A stretch of 64,000 nucleotides of DNA from Panulirus ornatus. Its lineage: Eukaryota; Arthropoda; Malacostraca; Decapoda; Palinuridae. The position numbers and the translations under genes are program-made. Under the pieces are notes generated by a model. It saw nothing but the letters and a program-made list of their open reading frames with translations, was not told the origin of the DNA and ran no database searches. The stretch is from assembly GCF_036320965.1 (NCBI RefSeq), contig NC_092261.1, positions 16,866,146 to 16,930,145 of the forward strand. The letters run 5' to 3'. Below are positions 12,916 to 24,365 of this stretch, in pieces (the first letter of the stretch is position 1; the number at the start of each line of letters is the position of its first letter).

Positions 12916-12997
12916 GGGGGGGGGGGGAGCGGCGGAGCGGAGGGGGGACGAAAGGGGGGGGACGGAAGGGGGGGACGGAAGGGGGGGGGACCTCTAA
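12916..12997 (+). repeat. G-run cluster, quadruplex-capable
   Basis: At least five runs of six or more G are separated by short aga/cggagc/acgaaa/acggaa spacers. The paralogous sites at 48.72 kb (acagggaaggcttggcagag) and 60.46 kb have only ordinary G-containing sequence, so this is a local expansion in block A. Confidence 0.85.
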
Positions 12998-13570
12998 TCA
13001 CGCTAATCTATTTCCGTTTTCTTCCAGTAACACTAGGAGCCTCAAGAGGACCCAGTGGTATGTTATTACTTGTATATTACAAATCCAAATCAAAAGCGAC
13101 TTCGATGCTGAACTAAACTGGTAATTAACCTAAATCACCACATAACTCTAATGAGCTTGTATGGCGGGTTACATGCTCCATGTGGGACAATCATACGCTG
13201 TCGCCTGAACGAGGAATTACATACACTGAGTTATTACGTTTTCTCCATTCTCTAGCTTTGGCAACTGCGATAGGAGCTGTCAAAACCTCCAAGTACACCT
13301 AAATACTGATGATCAGTCATTCTACATTGGTTATAGCCTGATCTACGAAGGCTACTCATAAACCTGGCTAGATGTAAGGCCTTTGTGAATGGAAACGTTA
13401 TCCAACACCAAGCCTAGAGCAAGAAGCTGGCTGGAAGTGTCCTATCCGAGTGGGAACTAGACTAGCAGGTTGGCAGCAACCTAGCCAGCTACCAGTGATC
13501 ACACATTGTAACCCTCACTTGTCAAGCTGAGTTTTAACCCTAGTGTCCTACCAAACATCTTACCTCTCCT

Positions 13571-13684
13571 CTACTTCCCTGAAGTCTCCACTTGTGCACT
13601 TCCAGGGACCGTTGTTTCCGCACTGTCACTCACCACTACAACCAAACCAATAAACGCAAGAATCACAAACCTTGTCGTAATCGG
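13571..13684 (-). pseudogene. Signal-peptide exon 1, block A copy (start codon lost)
   Basis: On the minus strand an open frame of 37 codons ends at a TAG at 13571-13573. It contains the hydrophobic stretch FVILAFIGLVVVV followed by SDSAETTVPGSAQV. The paralogues at 49.3 and 61.0 kb encode aligned versions (MILAFISWLVVVSPSIATRV and MFLVHTFISWVVVLSDSIAL). Here the position of the start ATG reads as AGG/GTG, so translation would not start as in the other copies. A GTGAGT donor-like site lies inside the hydrophobic part, and a GGTAAG lies just after the stop. I read this as a decayed first exon of a secreted-protein gene. No downstream exons were found in this block. Confidence 0.5.
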
Positions 13685-13787
13685 TTCCGAACTCTGATAT
13701 GAAACCGCTCGTCAGCCAGTTCGAAGCAGAAGCGAGGCTTCACTGTCTCGCAAAGCGTTGTCTCAATCCATTGAAATGGATTGCATA

Positions 13788-13964
13788 CCTTTTATTCTTT
13801 TCGCAACGTTCGTTTTGGACTATATATTTACTAAAGTTCCATACATTTGTGCCACGTGAGTAAGAAAATGACTTTTCGTCCGTCAGTCCAAGTCATAGCC
13901 ACCGTAACAATCTGGAGTCAGACGTCATCCAAGGTTCAAAATAATCCTGCTCCTTCTGACGTCA
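13788..13964 (-). promoter_or_regulatory. Promoter-like region of block A: AATAAAAGG and TGACGTCA
   Basis: Upstream of the exon-1-like ORF on the minus strand is AATAAAAGG (13788-13796), the counterpart of TATAAAAGG in block C. Further upstream is the perfect 8-bp palindrome TGACGTCA (13957-13964), the known CRE/ATF consensus. The palindrome is kept in all three paralogues at about 280-325 bp before the start region. Confidence 0.45.
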
Positions 13965-14436
13965 GTCCAGTTTCTAAATACCGTTTTACTCGTATATTTT
14001 TCTAAGGTAAACCAACACTGAGACAAAATGTGATCTTATTAACATACTCCATCCTTGACGGTACTGTTACAAGTACATAATTAGTATATAACTAATTCAA
14101 TGTTCTTATGGGACGGCCGTTGCTTCACACCACCAAAGAAAATGGAATTATGTTGAAGGTTTTCTGTAAACCAATATGGTCATATAGTACTTCCCTAATG
14201 TGTTATGATAAAAAGACACTGGGTCATCAGAATGATGTTTACAGACAAGACAGTTAAGAGTGAGCAATGTAGCAGTTACTCGTCCAACTATTAATGTGGT
14301 ATTTCGTAAAATGACCTATGTTGTAAATTTACGTGTTATATATGTCGACTGTCCAGACTTATCAATTTTCCCCAGATTTTCCTTACTGTTCAACAGGGAT
14401 TTTTTTGTGAGCGATGGTACACGTCCCATTTGAATG

Positions 14437-15313
14437 AATCTAACCTAACTCAACGTAACCTAACCAAACCTAACTAAACATTATCTAACCTAACTTTAAA
14501 CTTAACTGGCATAATCTAACGTAAACTTAACTAAGCTAACATTACCCAACAATACCTAACTTAACGTTTACCTTACCTCTTAACCTAAAATAACCAAATC
14601 TAACGCAACATAACGTTACCAAACCTAAACTTAATCAACCTAATCTAACTTAAAATAACCTAATCTTACCTAACCTAACCAAACCAAACGTAACCCAATC
14701 TTACCTAAGCAAAACTAATCCATCCTGTAACTAACCGAAGTTAATCTCACTAAACCAAACCAAACTTAACCTAACCCACCATTACTTGCCGTAACAAAAC
14801 TTAAACTTCAATTAATTAACTTAGCCTTAGCTAACATAATCCAGCCATAGCTAATCTAAATAACCTAACCTTTACTAAACTAACCAAACCAAATTCAACC
14901 TAGCCCAAATTTTCCTTAACTAACTTTAACTAACTCCACCTAATCAGACCTAAACTAACTTTAACCGACCGAACCGAACCTAATCATAACTGAATCAACG
15001 TAACCCAACCATACTCATCCTTTACCTAAAGTGGCCTAACTTAAATTTGACCAACCTAACCTAACCCAGCTGTATCTAACCTAACCTGACATACCTAACA
15101 TTTACCCTACCTCACACAACTTAGATAACGAAACCAAATCTAACCCAACATTACCTAACCTTAAGTAACTTTACCAAATCTAGCTTAACCTAACCCAACT
15201 TTACCTAACCTAACCCGACCTAACCAAACCTAACCCAAGTATACCTAAACTAACCTGATACAATTCAACCTAACCTAACCTAACCCAACTTTACTTCACC
15301 TAACCTAACCTAG
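14437..15313 (+). repeat. Interstitial telomere-like (CCTAA)n array, degenerate
   Basis: About 880 bp is dominated by TAACC/CCTAA with many TTAACC, CCAAAC and AACGTAACC variants. This is the C-strand of the arthropod TTAGG telomere repeat. It is too degenerate to be an active chromosome end and is flanked by unique and minisatellite DNA on both sides. The two flanks together match a continuous sequence at 53.38-53.51 kb that lacks the array. Confidence 0.9.
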
Positions 15314-15412
15314 GATGTGAGTGTTCCTAGCAGAGAAATTCTAAAGATGAATTTCTCGATTGTACATAACAGAAAATCGTAACATAGCTGGAGCGTAAAC
15401 AGTGAAATACCA

Positions 15413-15935
15413 GCCAATGGACCCCGTGAGAATACAAGGAGGCCAAAGGACTACGTGTTAGGACAAGGAATCCAATAGACTCCATGTTAAGGCCAATAGT
15501 CTTCGTCTAAATAAAAGGAGGCCAATGGACTCCGTCTCAAGACTACGAAGTCGATGGACTCCGTCTCCAGACAAGGAGGGCGATGGACTCCTTATAAGTA
15601 CAAGGAGGCCAACAATGGCTTCTGTGTCCGGACAAGCAGGCCAATATCTTCGTGTCCAGACAAGGAGCCCAGTGGACTCCGTCTTCAGACAAGGAGGCTA
15701 ATGGACTCATGGTTCAGATAAGGAGGCCTATTGTCTCCATGTCTAAACATGGAGGCCACTGGAGTACTATCAAGACAAGTAGGCCAATGGACTCCGTGGT
15801 AAAACAACGAGGCCGATGGATTCCGTGTCAAGACAAGGAGGGCAATGGACCCCATGAGAATACAAGGAGGCCAAAGGACTACGTGTTAGGACGAGGAATC
15901 CAATAGACTCCATGTTAAGACAAGGTCATTGGTCT
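15413..15935 (+). repeat. 29-bp minisatellite, array 3 (degenerate)
   Basis: About 18 diverged units of the gccaatggactccgtctcaa plus gacaaggag type belong to the same superfamily as the arrays at 5.8-7.6 and 41.2 kb. Confidence 0.9.
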
Positions 15936-15961
15936 CTAAGTGTATGCAAACTCGCTTTCAT

Positions 15962-16192
15962 CTACACTTTACTGGTTTTACTATTCTTTTTGTCTGTCTT
16001 TTTGAAGTATATACCCGGGATTCCATCTGGTTCCAGAACTGAATTCTCTCTCTGCTGAATCGTTCTGATATCATCATCATCATCTGATATTTCCTCATAT
16101 ATGACTACATCTACACCACACCGGTCAAACAGGTCATTGTTAAATTTCTCTTTACGTCGAGAGCTGAATACCAATATATATTGTCCAATCAA
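15962..16192 (-). other. Unassigned 76-codon open frame
   Basis: The minus-strand frame begins MIGQYILVFSSRRKEKF and has an acidic run SDDDDD encoded by a (ATC)n tract on the plus strand, followed by a lysine-rich end. The composition is protein-like rather than repeat-derived, but no domain, signal or splice context is evident. It could be a decayed exon or transposon fragment, or chance. Confidence 0.15.
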
Positions 16193-16204
16193 TATCTCAC
16201 ATAT

Positions 16205-16458
16205 TTCTATAAGATCATATCTCCATATGGGTCATATTTTCGTGGAGGGTCATATTTCCATGGGAATCATATTTTCGTGGGGTCATATTTCCATGGGGTC
16301 ATATTTTCATGGGGTCATATTTCCATGGGGGTCATATTTCCATGGGGTCATATTTCCATATGGGTCATATTTCCATGGGGATCATATTATCATGGGGATC
16401 ATATTTCCATGGGTCATATTTCCATGAGGTCATATTTCCATGGGGTCATATTTCCATG
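16205..16458 (+). repeat. 16-bp minisatellite
   Basis: About 15 copies of gtcatatttccatggg occur with small variants (ttttcgtgg, atatggg). The frames stay open, giving G/H/I/F-rich translations that are not genes. Confidence 0.95.
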
Positions 16459-17257
16459 GCGTCATTTGAAAAATCTAATCAGAATAAAACTACAGAGCAG
16501 GAATGTAGGATCCAAACTTGACTTTCCAAAAGCTCTCGGACCCCGAGTCACCCAGGCACCGAACCAGCTGACCACAAAAGTGAATGTAAATGTACACTGA
16601 ATTCGAGAAATTTTACTCGCACTTCTATTTAGTAGGAAGGTTTCCACTAAGGCAACTGAGATAAGTGCTTTTTCCCCTGAACCACAACCCACTTTAGGAA
16701 GAATCTCGCTCTGAGGATGTGCTGAGATCCCCTCCCAGAAAATACACCAAGACTTCGTGAAATGGGAAGGAGGCTTCAGTCATGGAAGGCTTTCCGTTGC
16801 TGGATATGACCTCTAAAGCTGCGCTGATGATTCAAATAAATATGAAAAAATGACCTAAAGTAGTCTGAACAGATTCGAGTCACGGGACTCTTAACTGCAT
16901 ATGGATGGAAGGTCTGTAACGCCATGATGCCAAGATTTGTAATGACATGATGCAAAAGTTACTTCCCAGGGAGGCAAGAGGCTGGGGCTGTCTTTACACA
17001 CTCCGAGCATCTTAGAATAATAGTAAAATTGCAACCTGTGTACCAATGAGTAGGAAATGTTTCGTTTCATAAATGTGATACGTTTCGCGGGTTTATGTTT
17101 GATTTGCCAATGTGAGACTTTGCTGGACCACGACAGGCCACGGTGCATCTCCGGAGATAGAAAAAGAAAAAAAAAAAGAGCCACTCGCTCGTTCTCTTAC
17201 CTCAATATCCAGATGTTTCAGCCTCAGTTCTTTTAGCAGTTCAGCTGGCCGCACCAG

Positions 17258-17656
17258 ATGGCTCAGCACTGCGTGGCCAGAGGCTGTGGTGAGAGTGCTT
17301 TACGACAAGACGCCTGCATACACGTCCCCACAGATCGTGCTGGGCGGAAGACCATGATCGCTTTTGGAGGTCAGCTCGAAAACTCTGCATTACTGCAAGG
17401 GGGAAATATAGGCCATTTATGGAGCATTTCTGAGCCGCGAGGGTTCCAACGGACACCAGCAGTTGATGGCGAAGGTTCACAAACGCTTTCAGGCTGGTTC
17501 ACGAATGCTCTCTTTCCAGCTCCTTGGTCCATGCTCCCGAATCGCTTCCCGGTACCGAGTGGCTCAGTGATTCTGTCAGACGTGCGCGTTCAAGATAACT
17601 TCTATCGACGAGGCCAACACATCCAAGCGGGTACTACCCGAGAGATCTGCGGCTAA
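17258..17656 (+). CDS. Candidate ORF of unknown function
   Basis: This is a 132-codon ATG-to-TAA frame in a locally GC-richer stretch. The start, MAQHCVARGCGES followed by HVPTD, faintly recalls the Cys-x4-Cys opening of THAP zinc fingers, but the later Cys-x2-His pair of that domain is absent, so I do not assign it. A pyrimidine-rich tract ending ttttag lies about 20 bp upstream of the ATG and could be a splice acceptor. No polyadenylation or homology support is visible. It may be an exon or chance. Confidence 0.2.
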   Translation: MAQHCVARGCGESALRQDACIHVPTDRAGRKTMIAFGGQLENSALLQGGNIGHLWSISEPRGFQRTPAVDGEGSQTLSGWFTNALFPAPWSMLPNRFPVPSGSVILSDVRVQDNFYRRGQHIQAGTTREICG

Positions 17657-19314
17657 GTGTCCTAAGATGAAAGTCTAATATACGAGACTTAAACAAGAAA
17701 TATCTAGAAAGAGTTTACAACCAAAGCATTGAATTTTTTTTTTTACCTAACTACCTTCACCTATGACAACAGGGTTAGAATTAACTAATTTTGCTTGGGT
17801 TTGCTTGCCTCTAAGTTAGATCAAGGTTCTGTGAGAGCATCAGTGGTAGTTATACACACTGGCTCAGTAAAGAACCAGATATACGATTTAGAAATCACAA
17901 CAGTCACAGACCCATCTTAGATTTTCTCTGAGCTTTTTTACAAGGCCTTACAATAAGATTTTGCCATTGGCAGACATAACGCGTATCGCTCACCGCAGTT
18001 AGAATTTAGAAGTAAGATTAAAGCGCCGTGTGAGTTATATGTAAGCCAGAAATGGTCAGTACTGGTCAAAGTCCATTCCTCAATCACCACAACTGGAAGG
18101 TTTGTGAGTGACTTGCCTGTGTATATGGGGAGTGGCAACAGGGCGTACAGCTACACCCGAACTGACCGTCCATTCTAATCCCAAGTCCACGAACGTGACC
18201 TAAAGAGTCTTACAGTGACTGGGAGATCTCCAGCGGGAAGAACCAAAGATTATACTCTCCGGAAAACTCAACCCAAGAAATCACGTCAGCAAAGAACAAT
18301 GATGAGAAAGGCAGAATATCTAAAAAGTGAGAAGAAAACAGGAATGAAGGAAAGATGCAAGCGATGATCCCATCCGAAAAAGATGCTAGAATGACATACA
18401 AAATACACGGATCATGTAATTCCAGGCGAACACACTAGCACGGATAAGAAACGGAAAGGCAATGACCCGCAAGTAAGAGACTTTTGAGGACGACTCTATT
18501 TATTAATTCCTCGTAGAAAAGAACGAAAAAAAAAAAGGTGTGGGAAAAACAAGAGAGTCTGGCGAAAATTAATGCCCACCTCTCCTGGGAGAGCCAGGGT
18601 AACGCCTCCTTCAGTAATAATTATTCTTGATTGTTGTTGACGAGTTCGCTGCTGTGACGAAAACATCTCTCCTCTTCCCGAGAAACGAGGTGCTCCTCTG
18701 GAGTTTTTTTCCCTTTGTGGTGAGGGAGGAGACGGAAGAGATAACACTTTAAAGGGAAATTTGAGCTCGATATGCTTACCATAGCATTAGATTTTATTCC
18801 AAAAATCTATTATCCTCAAAACTACGTCTTTAGGTTATCACAGCATTAAATGTGTATTCCAAAAATCTATTGTCCCTTGTACCACATCTTCAGATTTACA
18901 CAACATTGGATACATATTCAAAGAAAAAAAAAAAAGAAAAATCCCTAGAAATAATTCCCAAGATTACCATAGCATTTTACATGTACTCCAAAAAATCTGT
19001 TTTCCCCAGAATTAAGTCAAGAGGTTCCCACAGTATTAGAAATATGCATATTCGAAAACTCTGTTTTTCCCAGGGCCCAATGCCCAAAGATTAGAGACTT
19101 CTTTTCCTATTTCACTCAGTCTTCTACATAAATCATTAGTGGTTAATATTCGTAGACAATATTCACACTTGAATGGATATGTGTAGAACTACGCATACCA
19201 CTTCGTCTGCATGAAGCACATTGTCGTATTACTGCTGTGTACTATGATAGAGTACGTGTAGTTGTGTAGCAGGTGTGACTATTAAGCCCTTGTGGCAATG
19301 AGATATGTGTGAAA

Positions 19315-19439
19315 CGAGTGATAATACAGATGTGTGTGAGACAGTGGTGATACAGATGTGTGTCTGACAGTGGTGATACAGATGTGTGTGAGACAGTGGT
19401 GATACAGGTGTGTGTGTGAGACAATGGTGATACAGGTGT

Positions 19440-19483
<44 letters not shown>
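19315..19483 (-). repeat. 26-bp tandem repeat passing into (GT)n
   Basis: Five units of acagatgtgtgtgagacagt plus ggtgat lie immediately left of a (GT)n tract of about 20 units. Confidence 0.9.
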
Positions 19484-20565
19484 CAGTGGTGACACCACAA
19501 TATTATTTCTATCTCTGCTAACTGGGTACGTGCGCCCTCTCCTCCCTATCCTTCCCCTCAAAATGCGTCAGTAACTTTAGCACAGTGGATGAACATGTTG
19601 GACATCTCTGTGCGGCTTCGTGACTGACTTTCCCCGAGATGGGTAACGCATCTCTAGCCGAGGCGCCTCATGATGTGCTGAACGTATAGAGGATGTTATC
19701 TCGGTTGGGAGAGAGCCCTACCTCCCATCTTCTACTAATTCTTTCTCCCCACAATCATGGTTTGGTTACTCTGAATCCTGTCGCCTCAGGAACAGAGTGT
19801 ATAGGACAATGAATCTCTTCTTCTCGGAAGAATTTCTGCGAAGCTTTTCTTCGTAAAGTAAAGCACGCCTTCGTAAAAAAGAAAGTTAGATGATTTTTCT
19901 ATTCTGACATATATCTTTCTGGTTCTTAACCCAAAGCATCTCTAGTAATTTCTCTAATTCAGCCATCCCTCTTCCCTGCCGACCTGATCAATCAACACCT
20001 GCCTCTCCAACCCATGAATCCAATCTTATTCGTTACTTAAGTTTTCCTGTAATTCAACTTTTGGATGCTTTATATCTCTAAGGCTCCTCACGCCTCTCCT
20101 CTCTCAGAACCTATCCCATACTCTATATTTTCCTCACGCAAGGGTCTTTTGGGTACTCTTACAGCAACAGCTGGACATGATGTACAACCTAAACCCGTTG
20201 CTTTAACTTCTCCAACTACCTCCCCAGTACACTCACTTCTACTATTGCCATAGTCTTTGAAGATCTCTTTAACTTTTTGACTTTGTGGAATTATCTCGCT
20301 TAAGAGGGAAAACGCGAACAAGTTTATGTATTCATAATTACCCTAGGTTTAATTTGCATGAGAGATACTTGGAGTTACCCCAAACCATTCTAAAGGCTCC
20401 TGCAGCCCAAGGCTGCACTACTTCCAGTATCAGGACATTGTAGACTCCTTTGGAGTTAAAAGTTCTTTGATGAGCCTGTACTTACAATGATAAAGCCTCT
20501 CCAAAGATCATCCTTCACACACGGTGTAACTTCAAAAAGGCTGAATCCAGGACCAATATCGTGTA

Positions 20566-20570
<5 letters not shown>

Positions 20571-20628
<58 letters not shown>
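20571..20628. repeat. (TA)n microsatellite
   Basis: A pure TA tract in otherwise unique sequence. No LINE terminus is visible on either side. Confidence 0.95.
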
Positions 20629-20629
<1 letters not shown>

Positions 20630-20876
20630 TACAAAGCAGAGCAGCGCCGTCATTTTCCAACATTCTTTATACCCAAGACTGACGTTCACTGACAGTGTCC
20701 TGAAGGGAAAGCTATTGTTCTCTTGTCTCTTTAGTAAAATACATTTTGTCTCCGAGTTGACGTTCATACATAATTAGCGTCTGAACCTAATATATTCAGA
20801 CTTTCTGAAATGTTTGTCGTTGTCTCCCTTGCAAAAACGGGACTTCGGAGTTTTATTTAATGAAAACCCATATCAT

Positions 20877-20890
20877 GTATATATATATAC

Positions 20891-20960
<70 letters not shown>
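20877..20960. repeat. (TA)n plus oligo-T at LINE 3' end
   Basis: A TA tract and about 15 T are the complement of a LINE A/TA tail. They directly precede the terminal hairpin motif of LINE copy 3. Confidence 0.93.
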
Positions 20961-20961
<1 letters not shown>

Positions 20962-21810
20962 ATACTTTGTCGCTGTCTCCCGCGTTTGCGAGGTAGGGCA
21001 AGGAAACAGACGAAAGAAATGGCCCAACCCCCCCCCCCCCATACACATGTACATACACACGTCCACACACGCAAATATACATACCTACACAGCTTTCCAT
21101 GGTTTACCCCAGACGCTTCACATGCCTTGCTTCAATCCACTGACAGCACGTCAACCCCTGTATACCACATGACTCCAATTCACTCTATTTCTTGCCCTCC
21201 TTTCACCCTCCTGCATGTTCAGGCCCCGATCACACAAAATCTTTTTCACTCCATCTTTCCACCTCCAATTTGGTCTCCCTCTTCTCCTCGTTCCCTCCAC
21301 CTCCGACACATATATCCTCTTGGTCAATCTCTCCTCACTCATTCTCTCCATGTGCCCAAACCATTTCAAAACACCCTCTTCTGCTCTCTCAACCACGCTC
21401 TTTTTATTTCCACACATCTCTCTTACCCTTACGTTACTTACTCGATCAAACCACCTCACACCACACATTGTCCTCAAACATCTCATTTCCAGCACATCCA
21501 TCCTCCTGCGCACATCTCTATCCATAGCCCACGCCTCGCAACCATACAACATTGTTGGAACCACTATTCCCTCAAACATACCCATTTTTGCTTTCCGAGA
21601 TAATGTTCTCGACTTCCACACATTTTTCAAGGCTCCCAGAATTTTCGCCCCCTCCCCCACCCTATGATCCACTTCCGCTTCCATGGTTCCATCCGCTGAC
21701 AGATCCACTCCCAGATATCTAAAACACTTCACTTCCTCCAGTTTTTCTCCATTCAAACTCACCTCCCAATTGACTTGACCCTCACCCCTACTGTACCTAA
21801 TAACCTTGCT

Positions 21811-21814
<4 letters not shown>
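20961..21814 (-). mobile_element. LINE copy 3, short-3'UTR subfamily, 5'-truncated
   Basis: A minus-strand fragment encodes the C-terminal third of the reverse transcriptase polypeptide (from KVIRYSRGEGQVNWEV through LKWFGHMERM and RRRGRPNWRWKDGV to DVVYRG class endings) in one open frame. It breaks off at codons for NKSKV directly against a (TA)n tract. Its 3' UTR lacks several hundred bases present in copies 1, 2 and 7: atacctacac is joined directly to agctttccatgg. The same deletion junction is present in copy 4, which defines a subfamily. The RT catalytic part is missing. Confidence 0.93.
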
Positions 21815-21891
<77 letters not shown>

Positions 21892-21892
21892 T
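21815..21892. repeat. (TA)n microsatellite at truncated LINE 5' end
   Basis: The TA tract begins exactly where LINE copy 3 stops. Confidence 0.95.
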
Positions 21893-22195
21893 TGTAACTT
21901 CTTATACTTTCGAGAAACCCAAATGAAATCACAGTCCATGCTCTGCTCGATAGGCTTATAATTGATGTGTTCCTGGTCATAAGACACTATTCTCCCAAAT
22001 TTGAGCTTTTAAATCATTCTCGCCGCCATGACACTGGATATGTATGTCTTTGCGTATACCTCACATAGTCCCTCACGTGTATACAAAATATTAGCAGTGT
22101 ACAATGTACTTTTGTTCTTGTATCAGATGAGGTCATCACCTTAGAATGTATATCATGATTCCTTAGAATGACCGAGACACGAGAAACCAATAATT

Positions 22196-22197
<2 letters not shown>
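21893..22197. other. No gene recognised
   Basis: About 300 bp of unassigned sequence between microsatellites. Confidence 0.5.

Positions 22198-22279
<82 letters not shown>
22198..22279. repeat. (CA)n(TA)n compound microsatellite
   Basis: About 19 CA then about 21 TA dinucleotides, ending exactly at the gggagcgggggg start of a short element. Confidence 0.95.
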
Positions 22280-22281
<2 letters not shown>

Positions 22282-22435
22282 GAGCGGGGGGCTGGAAATC
22301 CTCCCCTCTCATTTTTTTATTTTAATTTTCGAAAAGAAGGAACAGAGAAGGGGGCCAGGTGAGGGTATTCCCTCAAAGGCCCAGTCCTCTGTTCTTAACG
22401 CTACCTCGCTATCGCGCGAAATGGCGAATAGTATG

Positions 22436-22462
<27 letters not shown>
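22280..22462 (+). mobile_element. Short non-autonomous LINE-derived element, copy b
   Basis: It starts with gggagcggggggctggaaat, the same first bases as copies d and e. It carries the ggaacagagaagggggccag body and the CGCTACCTCGCTATCGCG-type terminus, and ends in about 26 A followed by (TA)n. It is near-identical to copy a over the shared length, so it moved recently. Confidence 0.8.
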
Positions 22463-22509
<47 letters not shown>

Positions 22510-22514
22510 TTTTT
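22463..22514. repeat. (TA)n with oligo-T
   Basis: This tract joins the tail of short element b to the tail of LINE copy 4. The two elements are therefore tail-to-tail. Confidence 0.93.
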
Positions 22515-24155
22515 CTTTGTCGCTGTCTCCCGCGTTCGCGAGGTAGCGCAAGGAAACAGACGAAAGAAATGGCCCAACCCACCCCCATACACATGTATAT
22601 ACATACGTCCACACACGCAAATATACATACCTACACAGCTTTCCATGGTTTACCCCAGACGCTTCACATGCCTTGATTCAATCCACTGACAGCACGTCAA
22701 CCCCGGTATACCACATCGCTCCAATTCACTCTATTCCTTGCCCTCCTTTCACCCTCCTGCATGTTCAGGCCCCGATCACACAAAATCTTTTTCACTCCAT
22801 CTTTCCACCTCCAATTTGGTCTCCCTCTTCTCCTCGTTCCCTCCACCTCCGACACATATATCCTCTTGGTCAATCTTTCCTCACTCATTCTCTCCATGTG
22901 CCCAAACCATTTCAAAACACCCTCTTCTGCTCTCTCAACCACGCTCTTTTTATTTCCACACATCTCTCTTACCCTTACGTTACTTACTCGATCAAACCAC
23001 CTCACACCACACATTGTCCTCAAACATCTCATTTCCAGCACATCCAACCTCCTGCGCACAACTCTATCCATAGCCCACGCCTCGCAACCATACAACATTG
23101 TTGGAACCACTATTCCTTCAAACATACCCATTTTTGCTTTCCGAGATAATGTTCTCGACTTCCACACATTCTTCAAGGCTCCCAGAATTTTCGCCCCCTC
23201 CCCCACCCTGTGATCCACTTCCGCTTCCATGGTTCCATCCGCTGCCAGATCCACTCCCAGATATCTAAAACACTTCACTTCCTCCAGTTTTTCTCCATTC
23301 AAACTCACCTCCCAATTGACTTGACCCTCAACCCTACTGTACCTAATAACCTTGCTCTTATTCACATTTACTCTTAACTTTCTTCTTTCACACACTTTAC
23401 CAAACTCAGTCACCAGCTTCTGCAGTTTCTCACATGAATCAGCCACCAGCGCTGTATCATCAGCGAACAACAACTGACTCACTTCCCAAGCTCTCTCATC
23501 CCCAACAGACTTCATACTTGCCCCTCTTTCCAAAACTCTTGCATTCACCTCCCTAACAACCCCATCCATAAACAAATTAAACAACCATGGAGACATCACA
23601 CACCCCTGCCGCAAACCTACATTCACTGAGAACCAATCACTTTCCTCTCTTCCTACACGTACACATGCCTTACATCCTCGATAAAAACTTTTCACTGCTT
23701 CTAACAACTTGCCTCCCACACCATATATTCTTAATACCTTCCACAGAGCATCTCTATCAACTCTATCATATGCCTTCTCCAGATCCATAAATGCTACATA
23801 CAAATCCATTTGCTTTTCTAAGTATTTCTCACATACATTCTTCAAAGCAAACACCTGATCCACACATCCTCTACCACTTCTGAAACCACACTGCTCTTCC
23901 CCAATCTGATGCTCTGTACATGCCTTCACCCTCTCAATCAATACCCTCCCATATAATTTACCAGGAATACTCAACAAACTTATACCTCTGTAATTTGAGC
24001 ACTCACTCTTATCCCCTTTGCCTTTGTACAATGGCACTATGCACGCATTCCGCCAATCCTCAGGCACCTCACCATGAGTCATACATCCATGAAATAACCT
24101 TACCAACCAGTCAACAATACAGACACCCCCTTTTTTAATAAATTCCACTGCAATA

Positions 24156-24159
<4 letters not shown>
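22515..24159 (-). mobile_element. LINE copy 4, short-3'UTR subfamily, RT frame intact
   Basis: This is the best-preserved reverse transcriptase in the window. On the minus strand it runs from the codons for GIAVEFIKKGG to the end of the polypeptide without a stop or frameshift, followed by the short 3' UTR and terminal hairpin motif next to (TA)n/oligo-T. The endonuclease half is absent because the copy is 5'-truncated at a (TA)n tract at 24159. Confidence 0.95.
22697..24159 (-). CDS. LINE reverse transcriptase, 5'-partial
   Basis: The real coding part starts at codons for GIAVEFIKKGG; upstream in-frame codons are only (TA)n-encoded Ile-Tyr repeats and an accidental Met. Blocks in order are: CIVPLYKGKGDKSECSNYRG (RT motif 1 region), EEQCGFRSGRGCVDQVF, YVAFMDLEKAYDRVDRDALW (first catalytic Asp), VGLRQGCVMSPWLFNLFMDG, LLFADDTALVADS (catalytic FADD) and VNVNKSKV. 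The C-terminal tail contains VLKWFGHMERM and RRRGRPNWRWKDGV. This arrangement, with an AP-like endonuclease upstream as in the 36.9-40.4 kb copy, is typical of APE-type non-LTR retrotransposons. The exact clade is not resolved by eye. The RT makes cDNA at the nicked target (target-primed reverse transcription). No active-site residue is missing. Confidence 0.93.
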
Positions 24160-24235
<76 letters not shown>

Positions 24236-24236
24236 T
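24160..24236. repeat. (TA)n microsatellite at truncated LINE 5' end
   Basis: A TA tract lies between the truncation point of LINE copy 4 and short element c. Confidence 0.95.
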
Positions 24237-24365
24237 ATACTTTCCACGTATTTCGTACGTATCGTAAAAGGCGACTAAAAAGGGCGAGAGCAAAGAAATG
24301 GAAATCCTCACCTCCTGTACTACGTTTCAAAAGAAGGAACAGAGGGAGAAACCAAGCGAGGATAA
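24237..24365 (+). mobile_element. Short LINE-leader element, copy c (partial, diverged)
   Basis: It matches the leader of copy a with substitutions: actttccacgtatttcgtac, ggcgactaaa, ggaaatcctcacctcc and caaaagaaggaacagagg. Similarity fades at the ccaagcgaggataat segment, and the 3' terminus was not found. Confidence 0.6.

Larger units (their letters stand above)
12860..14335. repeat. Paralogous block A (copy of 48.6-50.1 and 60.4-61.85 kb)
   Basis: The sequence can be followed alongside the two other blocks. It starts at the segment tggtctgctcgtgcgagacc (48.68 kb: ttgtctgctggtgcgagatc), passes the exon-1-like ORF and the TGACGTCA site, and runs to the ggacggccgt segment near 14.11 kb. All three copies lose similarity at about the same point (14.33, 50.11 and 61.85 kb). 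Block A lacks the downstream part (C1q-like exon segment) present in the other two. Confidence 0.85.
16459..20570. other. Mostly single-copy sequence without a convincing gene
   Basis: Apart from the candidate ORF at 17258-17656 and the repeat at 19.3-19.5 kb, I see no family motif, tRNA or transposon hallmark. The stretch 18.78-19.09 kb repeats a loose pattern (attccaaaaatctattNtcc with a following cagcatta) about five times at 50-60 bp spacing, suggesting a very old short tandem repeat. Confidence 0.5.

Noticed and set aside
14437..15313. An actual chromosome end
   Set aside because: The array is degenerate and flanked on both sides by other repeats and unique DNA, and the same flanks are found joined elsewhere.
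16101..16600. Open frames with repeated SYFHG / GHISM
   Set aside because: They are translations of the 16-bp minisatellite in several frames.
17258..17656. A THAP-domain protein
   Set aside because: Only the opening Cys-x4-Cys pattern is suggestive. The later Cys-x2-His and the conserved Trp/Phe/Pro positions are missing, so only an unassigned candidate ORF is listed.
21192..21667. Plus-strand frames rich in Ser/Pro/Phe opposite LINE coding sequence (also 22673-23213 and 28776-29251)
   Set aside because: These are antisense shadows of the LINE reverse transcriptase, and their repeated presence follows the LINE copies.
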